A stretch of DNA of 64,000 bases from positions 124,001 through 188,000 of the forward strand of contig NZ_QXED01000009.1 of assembly GCF_003583365.1 (NCBI RefSeq), given 5' to 3'. This document shows positions 25,661-33,767 of the stretch, piece by piece (the stretch's first letter is position 1; each line of letters starts with the position of its first letter). The position numbers and the translations under genes were made by a program. The notes below the pieces were generated by a model that saw only the letters and a list, made by a program, of their open reading frames with translations, was not told the origin of the DNA and did no database searches. Origin of the DNA: Fibrisoma montanum. Its GTDB lineage: Bacteria > Bacteroidota > Bacteroidia > Cytophagales > Spirosomataceae.

Positions 25661-26020
25661 GTGTATACGGTAAGTTCCCGCTCAACCGACTGGATTGAAA
25701 TCTTCCGCACCGACAAGGGTGTTGTTTACCAATGCGATGCTACGCAGCGGCTGATTCTGGCGTTCTGGGATACGTACACGGCCCTGTCGGCCCGCGACTT
25801 TGCGCAGTTCCGGCGGATGGTTGAGACTATTGATGTGCGGCAAATGGCCCTTAGCACCGACTTAGCCCACGACGTTGAGATTCTGACTCCACCGCGTTCT
25901 GAGCGTTGCTACGTATTGACTCTCTGCGAAGTTATTCACCTCCGCGAATTGCTGAGTGGTGCGCAGACGATGCTCGAACTGAACAGCCTGCTGCGCGAAT
26001 GCGGCTGCCGCTTGCCGTAG
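25661..26020 (+). CDS. Conserved-looking protein of unknown function, probably iron-regulated
   Basis: 119 residues, cytoplasmic, no signal or membrane helix. It starts MYTVSSRSTDWIEIFRTDKG and has the pattern GVVYQCDATQRLILAFWDTY, then a helical region and the end LLRECGCRLP. The layout (a short beta part with YQC, then a helix-rich part) recalls small Bacteroidota proteins of unknown function, but I cannot name a family. It has its own promoter with a Fur-like palindrome and a terminator, and the next gene is ferritin. A role in iron handling is suggested only by this context. Confidence 0.65.
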   Translation: MYTVSSRSTDWIEIFRTDKGVVYQCDATQRLILAFWDTYTALSARDFAQFRRMVETIDVRQMALSTDLAHDVEILTPPRSERCYVLTLCEVIHLRELLSGAQTMLELNSLLRECGCRLP

Positions 26021-26060
26021 ACTCTACAACTAGACTTTTTCTAAATTTCCCCTAGTTGAG

Positions 26061-26088
26061 CCAGTCGCACAACTCCGACTGGTTTTTT
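26061..26088 (+). terminator. Rho-independent terminator before the ferritin gene
   Basis: CCAGTCG (26061-26067) pairs with CGACTGG (26076-26082), followed by six Ts. Confidence 0.85.
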
Positions 26089-26137
26089 GTTGTTTATTTG
26101 GCATTAGATTACCCTCACCGGATAAAATCGTCTGTTT

Positions 26138-26668
26138 ATGAAAGATTTAGTAAGACTTCGGACCCCGATCAAAGAGAGCGTCGAACTGGCGCTGAACCAA
26201 CAGATACAAATGGAAATGGTTTCATCGTCGAAGTACCTGGCGATGGCGGGCTGGTGCGACCGCAATGGGTTTGACTACAGCGCTGGTTTCTTCTACAAGC
26301 AATCGGAGGAGGAGCGCGGCCATGCCATGAAATTGTTCCATTACCTCTGCGACCAGGGCGCTACGGCGATTTCACCCGAAGTTCCGGCCGTTGCGCAGGA
26401 ATTTGATACGCTGCGGTCGGTTTTTGAGGGAGCGCTGGAGCAGGAAATTGCCGTTACCGACTCTATCAACCGCATTATATCGGTTTGCCGCCGGGAAAAC
26501 GACTTCGCAACGGAAGAGCTGATGAAGTGGTACGTGAAAGAGCAGATGGAAGAAGAATACATCGCCCGTCGCTGCCTTGACCTGTTCGACCAGATCCCGG
26601 CTGACCAAATCTTTGAGCTGGACAAGCAGCTGTCGAAAGTTACCTACGACGGTAACGTGTTCGAATAA
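26138..26668 (+). CDS. Non-heme ferritin
   Basis: 176 residues forming the four-helix ferritin fold. The ferroxidase-centre residues are recognisable: the Glu in helix A (LNQQIQMEMVSSSKYL), the ExxH motif of helix B (SEEERGHAMKLF), and Glu/Gln residues in helices C and D (EQEIAVTDSI and WYVKEQMEEEY). The protein assembles into 24-mers that oxidise and store iron in the cytoplasm. Length and motifs are typical of FtnA-type bacterial ferritins. It lies beside the iron-uptake genes, as expected for shared iron control. Confidence 0.94.
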   Translation: MKDLVRLRTPIKESVELALNQQIQMEMVSSSKYLAMAGWCDRNGFDYSAGFFYKQSEEERGHAMKLFHYLCDQGATAISPEVPAVAQEFDTLRSVFEGALEQEIAVTDSINRIISVCRRENDFATEELMKWYVKEQMEEEYIARRCLDLFDQIPADQIFELDKQLSKVTYDGNVFE

Positions 26669-26685
26669 TATCCCTCTTTACACAG

Positions 26686-26717
26686 AAAAGCCCACGTTTG
26701 CGCGTGGGCTTTTTTTG
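26686..26717 (+). terminator. Rho-independent terminator after ferritin
   Basis: AAAAGCCCACG (26686-26696) pairs with CGTGGGCTTTT (26703-26713), followed by more Ts. It lies between convergent genes and may serve both. Confidence 0.9.
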
Positions 26718-26732
26718 TTTTATAACCAGGAG

Positions 26733-26945
26733 TTAACCCAGGACTTCGCATTTTAATCCCGCCTTCTGCATAACCCGGATTACGTCGACTTCGGCCACCG
26801 TTTCGGCTTCAATACGCAGCACACAATCGCAGTCTTCAAGGTCGACACTCCAGCGGCAGATTCCTTTTAGTTTACACAACCGGCAGGCCGCTTGATGAAC
26901 ACGCTGAGCCGAGTTAATATTGGTACGAAAAACAAGAACGTTCAT
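26733..26945 (-). CDS. Cys-rich HMA-like small protein
   Basis: 70 residues with a beta-alpha-beta-beta-alpha-beta pattern: MNVLVFRTNIN, helix with AACRLCKLKGIC, strand WSVDLEDCDCVLRIEA, helix AEVDVIRVMQKAG, strand LKCEVLG. This is the ferredoxin-like fold of heavy-metal-associated domains, but the usual metal loop (MxCxxC) is replaced by TNINSAQ and six Cys occur elsewhere, including CRLC and CDC pairs. It starts 18 bases after the PepSY gene in the same direction, so it is in the receptor-PepSY operon. A metal-handling role in iron uptake is plausible but unproven. Confidence 0.65.
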   Translation of the reverse strand: MNVLVFRTNINSAQRVHQAACRLCKLKGICRWSVDLEDCDCVLRIEAETVAEVDVIRVMQKAGLKCEVLG

Positions 26946-26963
26946 AGCGTTGAAGGTTTACAA

Positions 26964-28097
26964 TCAGTGTTTCAGCGAATAAGACGGCCGCAGCCGGTCT
27001 TTATCAGAAGTCCTGATTAACGTGGTCTGTTTTCTGAACTTTTTGCGACGGTACCACAGCAAAAAGCCGGTCACCGTCAGAACGGCCCCCGAAAGGCTCA
27101 TAAACGCGTAGAGGATTTTGATGGGCAAGCCGCCGTACTGCCCGAAGTGCAGGGTGTACAACGTGTACTCAAAGCGTTCCAGATTGCTCAGATCCCGTTC
27201 GCGAAATACCGTTTTTACAGCACCCGTTTGCTGATCGAACTCTGCGTAGCTGCTGTATTCACCGTAGAGCCAGTTCTGGCCGGGCGAGGTTGCATAAATA
27301 CGAACGGGAGCGTCTTCCTGCCGCGGAAACGAAACGTTATTGACCCGCCCACCAAATAACGTCAGCGTTTGCTGTACCAGTTTGTCGAGGTTGACACGAA
27401 CGACCGGTGGCGCCTGCGTTTCTTCAACGGTTGGCTTGCTGCTGAAATGGGTCCTGACTTCCAGCGCATATTTCATCATCCAGAAGCCACTTAACGCCAG
27501 GATCAGGTTGAACAATAGTCCCCAGACACCCATAATCCGGTGCAGGTTTGAGGAGATCGTTCGCCAGTTGGTCCATTTTCCATTGAATTGAAACAGCAGG
27601 ACTTTCAGCAGTGATTTCCGATACACGTACAGGCCGGTAATGACCGAACCCAGTAGCGCCAGCGCAAAGATGGCCGCCAGAAACTCACCGAACTTGCCAA
27701 GGTAAAATTCGTAGTGGATCGTGAGCAGAATGTCGTACAGGCTATCGAAGGTTTTACCCAGCACCTCGCCATTGTACGGATTTACGTAGAGCAGGCCGTA
27801 CCGCCCGGTCGACGGCTCATAGATGCGCATCTCAATGGTTTCTCCGGGCGTTTTGGGAAGCCTTCGAAACGAATACAGATACGTGTCTGCCACCTGGATG
27901 CTGACCCGCTCGTAGATCGTTTGGTAGGGTAGCCGCTGGGCTTTCGGCGCCACGCGCAGCAAGTGCGGATGCTCCCACAGGTTCAGTTCTTCGCGGAAAA
28001 CGATGATCGACCCCGTCAGGAAAAACACGAGAATGAACAGCCCGGCGATCAGGCCTAACCACGAGTGAAGTGCGAAGATGCGCCGGGCCAGTTTCAT
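26964..28097 (-). CDS. PepSY-associated membrane protein (iron-regulated type)
   Basis: 377 residues with four membrane helices (about 8-34, 138-158, 190-212 and 330-352). The first follows the pattern ARRIFALHSWLGLIAGLFIL typical of PepSY_TM proteins; HYEFYLGKFGE and LHFGQYGGLP are the paired His/Gly-containing periplasmic motifs, and the last helix ends in TGFLLWYRRKK. Such proteins are encoded beside siderophore receptors and may take part in ferric-siderophore reduction at the inner membrane. The gene begins 5 bases after the receptor gene, so they form one operon. A truncated relative of its C-terminus occurs at 30553-30867. Confidence 0.9.
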   Translation of the reverse strand: MKLARRIFALHSWLGLIAGLFILVFFLTGSIIVFREELNLWEHPHLLRVAPKAQRLPYQTIYERVSIQVADTYLYSFRRLPKTPGETIEMRIYEPSTGRYGLLYVNPYNGEVLGKTFDSLYDILLTIHYEFYLGKFGEFLAAIFALALLGSVITGLYVYRKSLLKVLLFQFNGKWTNWRTISSNLHRIMGVWGLLFNLILALSGFWMMKYALEVRTHFSSKPTVEETQAPPVVRVNLDKLVQQTLTLFGGRVNNVSFPRQEDAPVRIYATSPGQNWLYGEYSSYAEFDQQTGAVKTVFRERDLSNLERFEYTLYTLHFGQYGGLPIKILYAFMSLSGAVLTVTGFLLWYRRKKFRKQTTLIRTSDKDRLRPSYSLKH

Positions 28098-28102
28098 AAC
28101 AG

Positions 28103-30472
28103 TCAGAATTTATACGATACACCCAAAATTGCCCGACGCGGCCATTGCGGCTCCCAGCGCCCACCAAACTGCCGCAAATACGACGTTTGGTTGGTCAGAT
28201 TCGTTACGTTGAGCTGCGTCCTGAACCCCTTCCATGCATAGGCAATGCTGGCATCCATGGTTGAATACGGCCTGGTCAGGCTGGCAACCGTGTTGTCAAG
28301 CGCACCGTAAAACTGGCCTTTGTGGAAAATACCGTAGCCCAACTCAAGGCCCGGCAGCAGACGCGGTACGCGGTATGATGCCCACACACTGTAACTTTGG
28401 CGTGGCTGGTTCGGTAACCAGTTACCTTTGGGGAAAGCCGGATCATCAACTACTTCGGCCCGGATAAAAGAGGCATTCGCGTTGACCTTCAGATTATCCG
28501 TAATCCGGCCATTTACGTCTACTTCAATACCCTGGCTCTGATAGCGGGGGGCATAATAGGTATAGTACCGTTCATCTTCAGACCAGTTGATGATAGGGAA
28601 GCCGGTTGGTCGCTGGTCGCTGTCGGCATACGTATACACATTATCCTTGTTGATCCTGAACAGAGCCACCGTCACGCCTAACCGTTCGCGGAGCAGATTG
28701 CTCTTCACGCCTACTTCAATCTGGTCACCCTTTGTGTTTTGAAGCATGAGGTTCGGATCAATATAATCGAAGCCGTTGACCTCATAGCTCTGGCTATACG
28801 AACCGTACACCGACATCCACGTGCGGGGTTTATACACCAGACCAACGCGCGGTATCAATGGATTCACTTCCACAGGCTTGTACCCTTCTGGTACGTCGCT
28901 GGCATTGTCGTAACGGTTACCATTGGTGTACTGATTATAGCGCAGCCCGAGCAGAACCTGCAACCGATCGTTGAACAAACCGATCTGATCCTGCGCGTAG
29001 AAGCCCCAGCGGGTGTAGAACGACCGATAGTTGTCAGCTTCTTCCTTAAACGGTTCCAGCACCTGCTCGCCGTAGTTCGGCCGGAACATGTTGAATGTCC
29101 CCGGAATTTCTACGCTAAGAAAACCCAGGCCCAGGTTCGTATCCTCTACGTAATCGGCGCCCACCAGAACGTTGTGCGTCAGCGGTCCGGTTGTTACCGA
29201 GCCAACCAGATCGAGTGATGCGGTATAGGTGTTGAACCGTTGTTTGAAATAGTACTGCTGGCGGGTAATGTTTCCGAGCAAATCAGCGTCATTCTGCGGG
29301 TAGATGTTCAGGGGTGTCCGCTCGGTCAGCGTATAGCTGAGCAGATTCCGGACGCTCCAGCTACGACTCAATTGATAATTGACCGTTGAGAATAAGCTGG
29401 TGTTCAAATAATTGTAGGTCGCGCTTTTCTCGCCAAGGAACGTATTGATCGGCAGTCGGCTCAATCCCTGGAACGTTCTGTCTGGCGAAACCAAGCCCGG
29501 ATCGCCCACCCGATTGTCTTTCTTATAGTTGGCTTCAACCGTCCAGGACAACCGCGGTGAAATATCCCAGGTGATTACCGGGGCCAGCATCAACGTTTTG
29601 TTGTTCACCACATCCCGGAAGCTGTTCGACCGTTCGTAAGTAGCGTTGAGCCGGTATTTGAGCGTCCGGCTGGCGTTCAGCGGGCCACTGATATCAACCG
29701 ACGGGCGAACCAGTCCGTACTGACCCACTTTCAGATCAATCCGGCGATAATTATAATTGAGCGGTTTTTTAGTGACGAAATTGATGATGCCGCCGGGCGC
29801 TACGTCGCCGTACAGAATAGCGGCCGGTCCTTTCAGAAACTCAATATTCTCGTAGAAATCGGCGAAGTGGTTACCCATGTTCCAGAGCAGCGTTCCGTTT
29901 CGCCGGAAGTTGGTCCAGTTGTTCATGTCAAATCCACGCGAGTTGAAGAACTGATACCCACCGCTGTAAGAACCTGTCAGCGTTACACCACTGACGTTCT
30001 TGACCACATCGGCCATATTGATGATTTGCTGCTGCTGAATCAGATCCTGCCCGACAATCTGCACCGATACGGGAATATCGAGCAGGGGCACGTCTAATTT
30101 GGTTGCCGTGGCGGTCCGGCGCTTCTGACCGGTTACAACCACTTCCCCAAGTTGCTTGGCCGTTGATTTTAAGGTTACGCTGACGGTAGCCTCAGGGTTA
30201 GATGATACGGTGACGGTTTGTTCGATCGGCTCAAAACCAACCGCACTGACGAGCAGCGTCTGTTCACCTTCTGGCAGATTGCGCAAGGTAAAATTGCCGT
30301 CTCCATCGGTGGTGACACCGACTTTGCCACCTTTTACTACTACGTTTATGAAAGCGGCCGGTTGGCCATCGAGGGTGGTAACGTTACCTCGTAATGTGCC
30401 TTTAGGCGACTGAGCCATTATCCGGTTAGACAACAGCATGAGTACAAGTATACAGGTATAGCTAAACTTCAT
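28103..30472 (-). CDS. TonB-dependent siderophore receptor
   Basis: The start at 30472 (MKFSYTCILVLMLLSNRIMA) gives a clean signal peptide; an ATG 42 bases upstream does not. The ~789-residue protein has a CarboxypepD_reg-like domain (about 25-105), a plug with SVQIVGQDLIQQQQ and FFNSRGFDMNNWTNFRRNG, and a barrel ending in the aromatic terminus VSYKF. The plug layout and WxxY/GAxxxLYG-type segments (FLKGPAAILYGDVAPGGIIN) match FhuA/FoxA-like ferric-siderophore receptors. A Fur-like palindrome lies 20 bases upstream of the start. The cognate siderophore is unknown and no biosynthesis genes are present. Confidence 0.92.
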   Translation of the reverse strand: MKFSYTCILVLMLLSNRIMAQSPKGTLRGNVTTLDGQPAAFINVVVKGGKVGVTTDGDGNFTLRNLPEGEQTLLVSAVGFEPIEQTVTVSSNPEATVSVTLKSTAKQLGEVVVTGQKRRTATATKLDVPLLDIPVSVQIVGQDLIQQQQIINMADVVKNVSGVTLTGSYSGGYQFFNSRGFDMNNWTNFRRNGTLLWNMGNHFADFYENIEFLKGPAAILYGDVAPGGIINFVTKKPLNYNYRRIDLKVGQYGLVRPSVDISGPLNASRTLKYRLNATYERSNSFRDVVNNKTLMLAPVITWDISPRLSWTVEANYKKDNRVGDPGLVSPDRTFQGLSRLPINTFLGEKSATYNYLNTSLFSTVNYQLSRSWSVRNLLSYTLTERTPLNIYPQNDADLLGNITRQQYYFKQRFNTYTASLDLVGSVTTGPLTHNVLVGADYVEDTNLGLGFLSVEIPGTFNMFRPNYGEQVLEPFKEEADNYRSFYTRWGFYAQDQIGLFNDRLQVLLGLRYNQYTNGNRYDNASDVPEGYKPVEVNPLIPRVGLVYKPRTWMSVYGSYSQSYEVNGFDYIDPNLMLQNTKGDQIEVGVKSNLLRERLGVTVALFRINKDNVYTYADSDQRPTGFPIINWSEDERYYTYYAPRYQSQGIEVDVNGRITDNLKVNANASFIRAEVVDDPAFPKGNWLPNQPRQSYSVWASYRVPRLLPGLELGYGIFHKGQFYGALDNTVASLTRPYSTMDASIAYAWKGFRTQLNVTNLTNQTSYLRQFGGRWEPQWPRRAILGVSYKF

Positions 30473-30491
30473 ACGACAAAAGTAATTAGTA

Positions 30492-30508
30492 TTTAGACTC
30501 ATTTTAAA
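30492..30508 (-). promoter_or_regulatory. Fur-box-like palindrome upstream of the siderophore receptor
   Basis: TTTAGACTCATTTTAAA lies 20 bases before the start codon. It shares the TTTAGA-(5)-TT-AAA layout with the sites at 25596, 30884 and 33677. Confidence 0.5.
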
Positions 30509-30552
30509 CAACACCCAAAAATTTACTTGTCACTTGGTTAACATTCGGTAAA

Positions 30553-30867
30553 TCAATTGGCTGAATAATTTTGATTCATCAGTGTAGCCCGGCGCATGAC
30601 CGCCTTAGCCGCTTTTTTTCGGCGACCCCACCAGATCAGGAAACCGGTGACGGGTAAACTGGCCAGAAACAAAGCGACAAAGCTGGCCAGCAGCTTGGTT
30701 GGTAAGCCGTAGATACTACCGACATGAATGGCGTAGTTGGAATTGCGCCAGGTAGCGCCCAGAGTTTTGTCCTCCTGCCGATCCTGGTGAAACAGGTCGC
30801 CAGTGCTGGGGTGAACCAGAGCCGGTAACAGCATAAGTATAAGTATGGATGTAAAGCGAAATTTCAT
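30553..30867 (-). pseudogene. Chimeric relic: TonB-receptor leader fused to a PepSY-protein tail
   Basis: A 104-codon frame. The start MKFRFTSILILMLLPALV closely resembles the receptor leader MKFSYTCILVLMLLSN at 30472, and the DNA immediately upstream is also similar, with the shared GAGTCTAAATA. After ~20 codons it switches to a PepSY tail: YAIHVGSIYGLPTKLL and PVTGFLIWWGRRKK, like YTLHFGQYGGLPIKIL and TVTGFLLWYRRKK of the neighbouring PepSY protein. The simplest history is duplication of the receptor-PepSY operon followed by a deletion from the receptor leader into the end of the PepSY gene. The frame is intact, so a signal-plus-one-helix peptide may still be made. Confidence 0.65.
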
Positions 30868-30883
30868 ACGCTAAGGATAATTA

Positions 30884-30900
30884 TTTAGACTCGTTTCAAA
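30884..30900 (-). promoter_or_regulatory. Fur-box-like palindrome upstream of the chimeric relic
   Basis: TTTAGACTCGTTTCAAA lies 17 bases before the relic's start, the counterpart of the site at 30492-30508 and probably copied with it. Confidence 0.5.
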
Positions 30901-31165
30901 TGATGGACAAAATTTTGTTAATCAATTACTTCCTGAGATGTGGTTGATTTGAGTACCGAGTCGGCCGCATAACCAGCCTGTTAATGGATAGTAAACCGAT
31001 CGGCTGCATAACGCGGTTAGCAGAGTGTAAGCCGCCAGTTCATGAGGACGTGAACCCACGCAGCGGCAGGTTGAAGCGCAGATAAATTCGATTCATGCGC
31101 TAATTTTGTCGGCCCACCGAAACCGTCGGTGGCATCTTAGCTTCCGTTCGCGGGCTTCGGTCTAG

Positions 31166-33538
31166 TTAGATCCTGACGCTCAGGCTCGCCAGCCAGTTAA
31201 TGGGCTTTTGCGGCAGACCCGCGTAGTTCCAGTAGCGTTGGTTAGTCAGGTTGTTGCCGTTCAGGCTGAAGCGGCAATTGCCTACGTTATAGAACACTGT
31301 TGCGTTGAGCACCGTATAAGCCGGAATCACAAAGGTGTTTAAGTCATTATTAAAATTCTGTGCGTAGTGATTAAACCCAAACCCGAAGCCTAATCCTCTC
31401 AGGATTCCTGTCTGAACCGCATAGGTCGTCCAGAGGTTAGCCGCGTGGGGCGCTACACCCGCCGGGCGTTTACCCTGCACGCTTTCGTCGGCGCGCTCAA
31501 ACTGGCTGTTGTTGTAGCCGTAGCCGGCCAGAATCCGCCAGCCAGGTAGCGGATTAGCCACCACTTCAACATCGATCCCCCGGCTCAGGCGCGTACCATC
31601 CTGGATACGAAGCTGCTGATTGGTCGGACTCTGCCGCACCACGTTGCTAATCGCGATATCGTAGTAGCTGAGAGTACCCGTCAGGATATTATTCAGAGCC
31701 AGCTTTACCCCCCCTTCCCACTGACGCGAAAACTCGGGCTGGAAGGTTTGCAAGGACGTGGGGGCCACGTTGTTGAAACCCGTCGAATAGTTGCCGAAAA
31801 GGGATAGTTTTTCAGGAATAAGTTGATAAACGGCCCCCAGCTTGGGCGACAAAGCGCCCTGTCGGTACGGTTGGGGGTTTTGGCGGCTAAAATCTGCGTA
31901 GCCGGGATTGTAGTACCAATCGTAACGTAGGCTCAGCAGCACGTGAAACCGGTTGGTCAGATCCACCTGATCAGCTACGTACAGACCCGTCGACCGAAAC
32001 TGGTTCAGGTACGTAAACGTCACGTTATTGGCATTAGCACGGGCTGTAGTCGGATTAGCAATCGGGACAAAATCCCGCGCCAAGTTAATGGTATCCATGT
32101 GGAATGGCGTGGCACTGTAACGCCCCTGCGACGCCTGCTGAACGTCCTGCACATTTACCCCTACCAGTAGGTTGTTTTGAATTCGCCCCAGCCGGAACTG
32201 ACCGTTCAGGTTGAGTTGAGCGGTGGTAGCATCAAACTGATAGTCGTAATCGTAGTAATCGCGCGCCATCAGCGTGTCGGACCGAAAGTAAGGAAAGAAA
32301 GCTCCGTTTGTGTGGTCATACATCGTCTTCTGTAGGTCGGCCGTTAGTTTCCAGCCGGAACTGAGCGTATACTGCGCCTGACCGGCAAAAAAGTTCTGTG
32401 TGACCGGCTTGACATTGCGAAACTGCTGATCACCGTAGTAGCGGTCGTAGCGCAGGGGTAGGTCTCGAATGTTGCGGGGACGTGATAAATCCAGCCCATC
32501 GGTCAAAAAATAGAACTTATACGGGTACTGGCTTGAATTCAACTCGGCTTCGAGCTTCAGTTGCAGTTTATCGGAGGGTTTATACACTAAGACAGGCGCG
32601 ACAAGCATGTCTTTTTGCTTGGCGCTGGTCTGCTGCCAGAACGGGTCAACCTGGTAGGCTACATTAAGCCGAAAAAACACGTTGTTCTCCTGGCTTAGCA
32701 CCGTGTTGATATCCGCCGTTGCGCGAGTCAGGCCGTAGCTCCCTAGCGCCAGACTTCCTTCGTAAAGCTGGCCGTTGAAGGCTGTTTTAGTTACTTTATT
32801 AATGACTCCACCATACGAAGCTGCGGTGCCCGACGAGCCGAAGAGCGTACCGGCGGGGCCGCGAAGCACCTCAATCTGTTCAATGCTCTGCGGGTCCCCG
32901 CCCGTCAGCGTATTGTTGAAAAGACCATTACGAAAGTTAGGCGACACGGCAAAGCCTCTCAGATACAAGGTTGTATAGCCGTATCCATCGGTGGTGGCTG
33001 CGGCTGCCCCCGGCACGGCCCGAAGTGCTGTCTGAAAGTCGGTGGCCCCAATCTCGCGGATGACCTCCTTGGTCGCGACCGAATACGCCTGCACATCGTC
33101 AAGGTACTTGATGGGCATCCGGCTAAGCTGCCTCGAATCCGGCTTCAAGGTCCGCCCGGCCGTGATGGTCACCTCCTGAAGCTGCTCGTTATTTTCAGCC
33201 AGAGTAAAGTCGGTTGTCATAATTTCCCCAACGGCGACGGTAACCATCTTCTCCTGCGTTTGCAAGCCTACCAAACTGGCCGTCAAGGTATACGTACCCG
33301 GCTTCACGCGATCAATCCGAAATTGTCCCTGAGCGTCGGCAATGCTACCCCGGCTGGTACCCTTGAGTTTCACACTCACAAATGCGGCTGGTTTACCATC
33401 GGCGGTTTGGACTGCCCCTCTTATACTGGCGTTTTGTTGCGCTAAAGCGGAACTGCCTACTACTAAAAAAGATAGTAGACAAACAAACTGGCAAATATGG
33501 TTTACAAGAATGACCCTGATAGAGTAGTGGTATAACAT
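31166..33538 (-). CDS. TonB-dependent siderophore receptor (second)
   Basis: 790 residues with a signal peptide (cleaved near SSALAQ), CarboxypepD_reg-like domain (about 38-115), plug containing FQTALRAVPGAAAATTDGYG and LRGPAGTLFGSSGTAASYGG, and a barrel ending LASLSVRI. It resembles ferrichrome/ferric-siderophore receptors and differs clearly from the first receptor at 28103. It is divergent from the DUF6607 gene, and the 229-base gap contains a Fur-like palindrome (33677-33693). The barrel end lacks the usual terminal Phe (it ends in Ile), a minor oddity for outer membrane assembly. Confidence 0.92.
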   Translation of the reverse strand: MLYHYSIRVILVNHICQFVCLLSFLVVGSSALAQQNASIRGAVQTADGKPAAFVSVKLKGTSRGSIADAQGQFRIDRVKPGTYTLTASLVGLQTQEKMVTVAVGEIMTTDFTLAENNEQLQEVTITAGRTLKPDSRQLSRMPIKYLDDVQAYSVATKEVIREIGATDFQTALRAVPGAAAATTDGYGYTTLYLRGFAVSPNFRNGLFNNTLTGGDPQSIEQIEVLRGPAGTLFGSSGTAASYGGVINKVTKTAFNGQLYEGSLALGSYGLTRATADINTVLSQENNVFFRLNVAYQVDPFWQQTSAKQKDMLVAPVLVYKPSDKLQLKLEAELNSSQYPYKFYFLTDGLDLSRPRNIRDLPLRYDRYYGDQQFRNVKPVTQNFFAGQAQYTLSSGWKLTADLQKTMYDHTNGAFFPYFRSDTLMARDYYDYDYQFDATTAQLNLNGQFRLGRIQNNLLVGVNVQDVQQASQGRYSATPFHMDTINLARDFVPIANPTTARANANNVTFTYLNQFRSTGLYVADQVDLTNRFHVLLSLRYDWYYNPGYADFSRQNPQPYRQGALSPKLGAVYQLIPEKLSLFGNYSTGFNNVAPTSLQTFQPEFSRQWEGGVKLALNNILTGTLSYYDIAISNVVRQSPTNQQLRIQDGTRLSRGIDVEVVANPLPGWRILAGYGYNNSQFERADESVQGKRPAGVAPHAANLWTTYAVQTGILRGLGFGFGFNHYAQNFNNDLNTFVIPAYTVLNATVFYNVGNCRFSLNGNNLTNQRYWNYAGLPQKPINWLASLSVRI

Positions 33539-33676
33539 GGGATTACATTACTAAGTGTATGTAGTTAGGTAGCTGTCAGGTGCCCAACAGCGGACAACCG
33601 GTTTAAACCTCAATGCCTCACGTTTGAGCCTTTCTGTGAAGGTTTTCATGAATACCTGGCACAAACCTATATCCTC

Positions 33677-33693
33677 TTTAGAATGATTCCAAA
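33677..33693. promoter_or_regulatory. Fur-box-like palindrome in the divergent receptor/DUF6607 promoter
   Basis: TTTAGAATGATTCCAAA is a near-perfect inverted repeat centred on G, the best palindrome of the four similar sites. It could control both divergent genes. Confidence 0.55.
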
Positions 33694-33767
33694 CAATTTC
33701 TTCAGTTATTTGTATAAAGTCTAAATAAATTCAGAAATTTAACGATCTCATTACAAACACGTTACCT

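Noticed and set aside
25476-25673. A 65-codon frame between two small genes
   Set aside because: It runs through a Rho-independent terminator and a promoter, and its composition is not protein-like.
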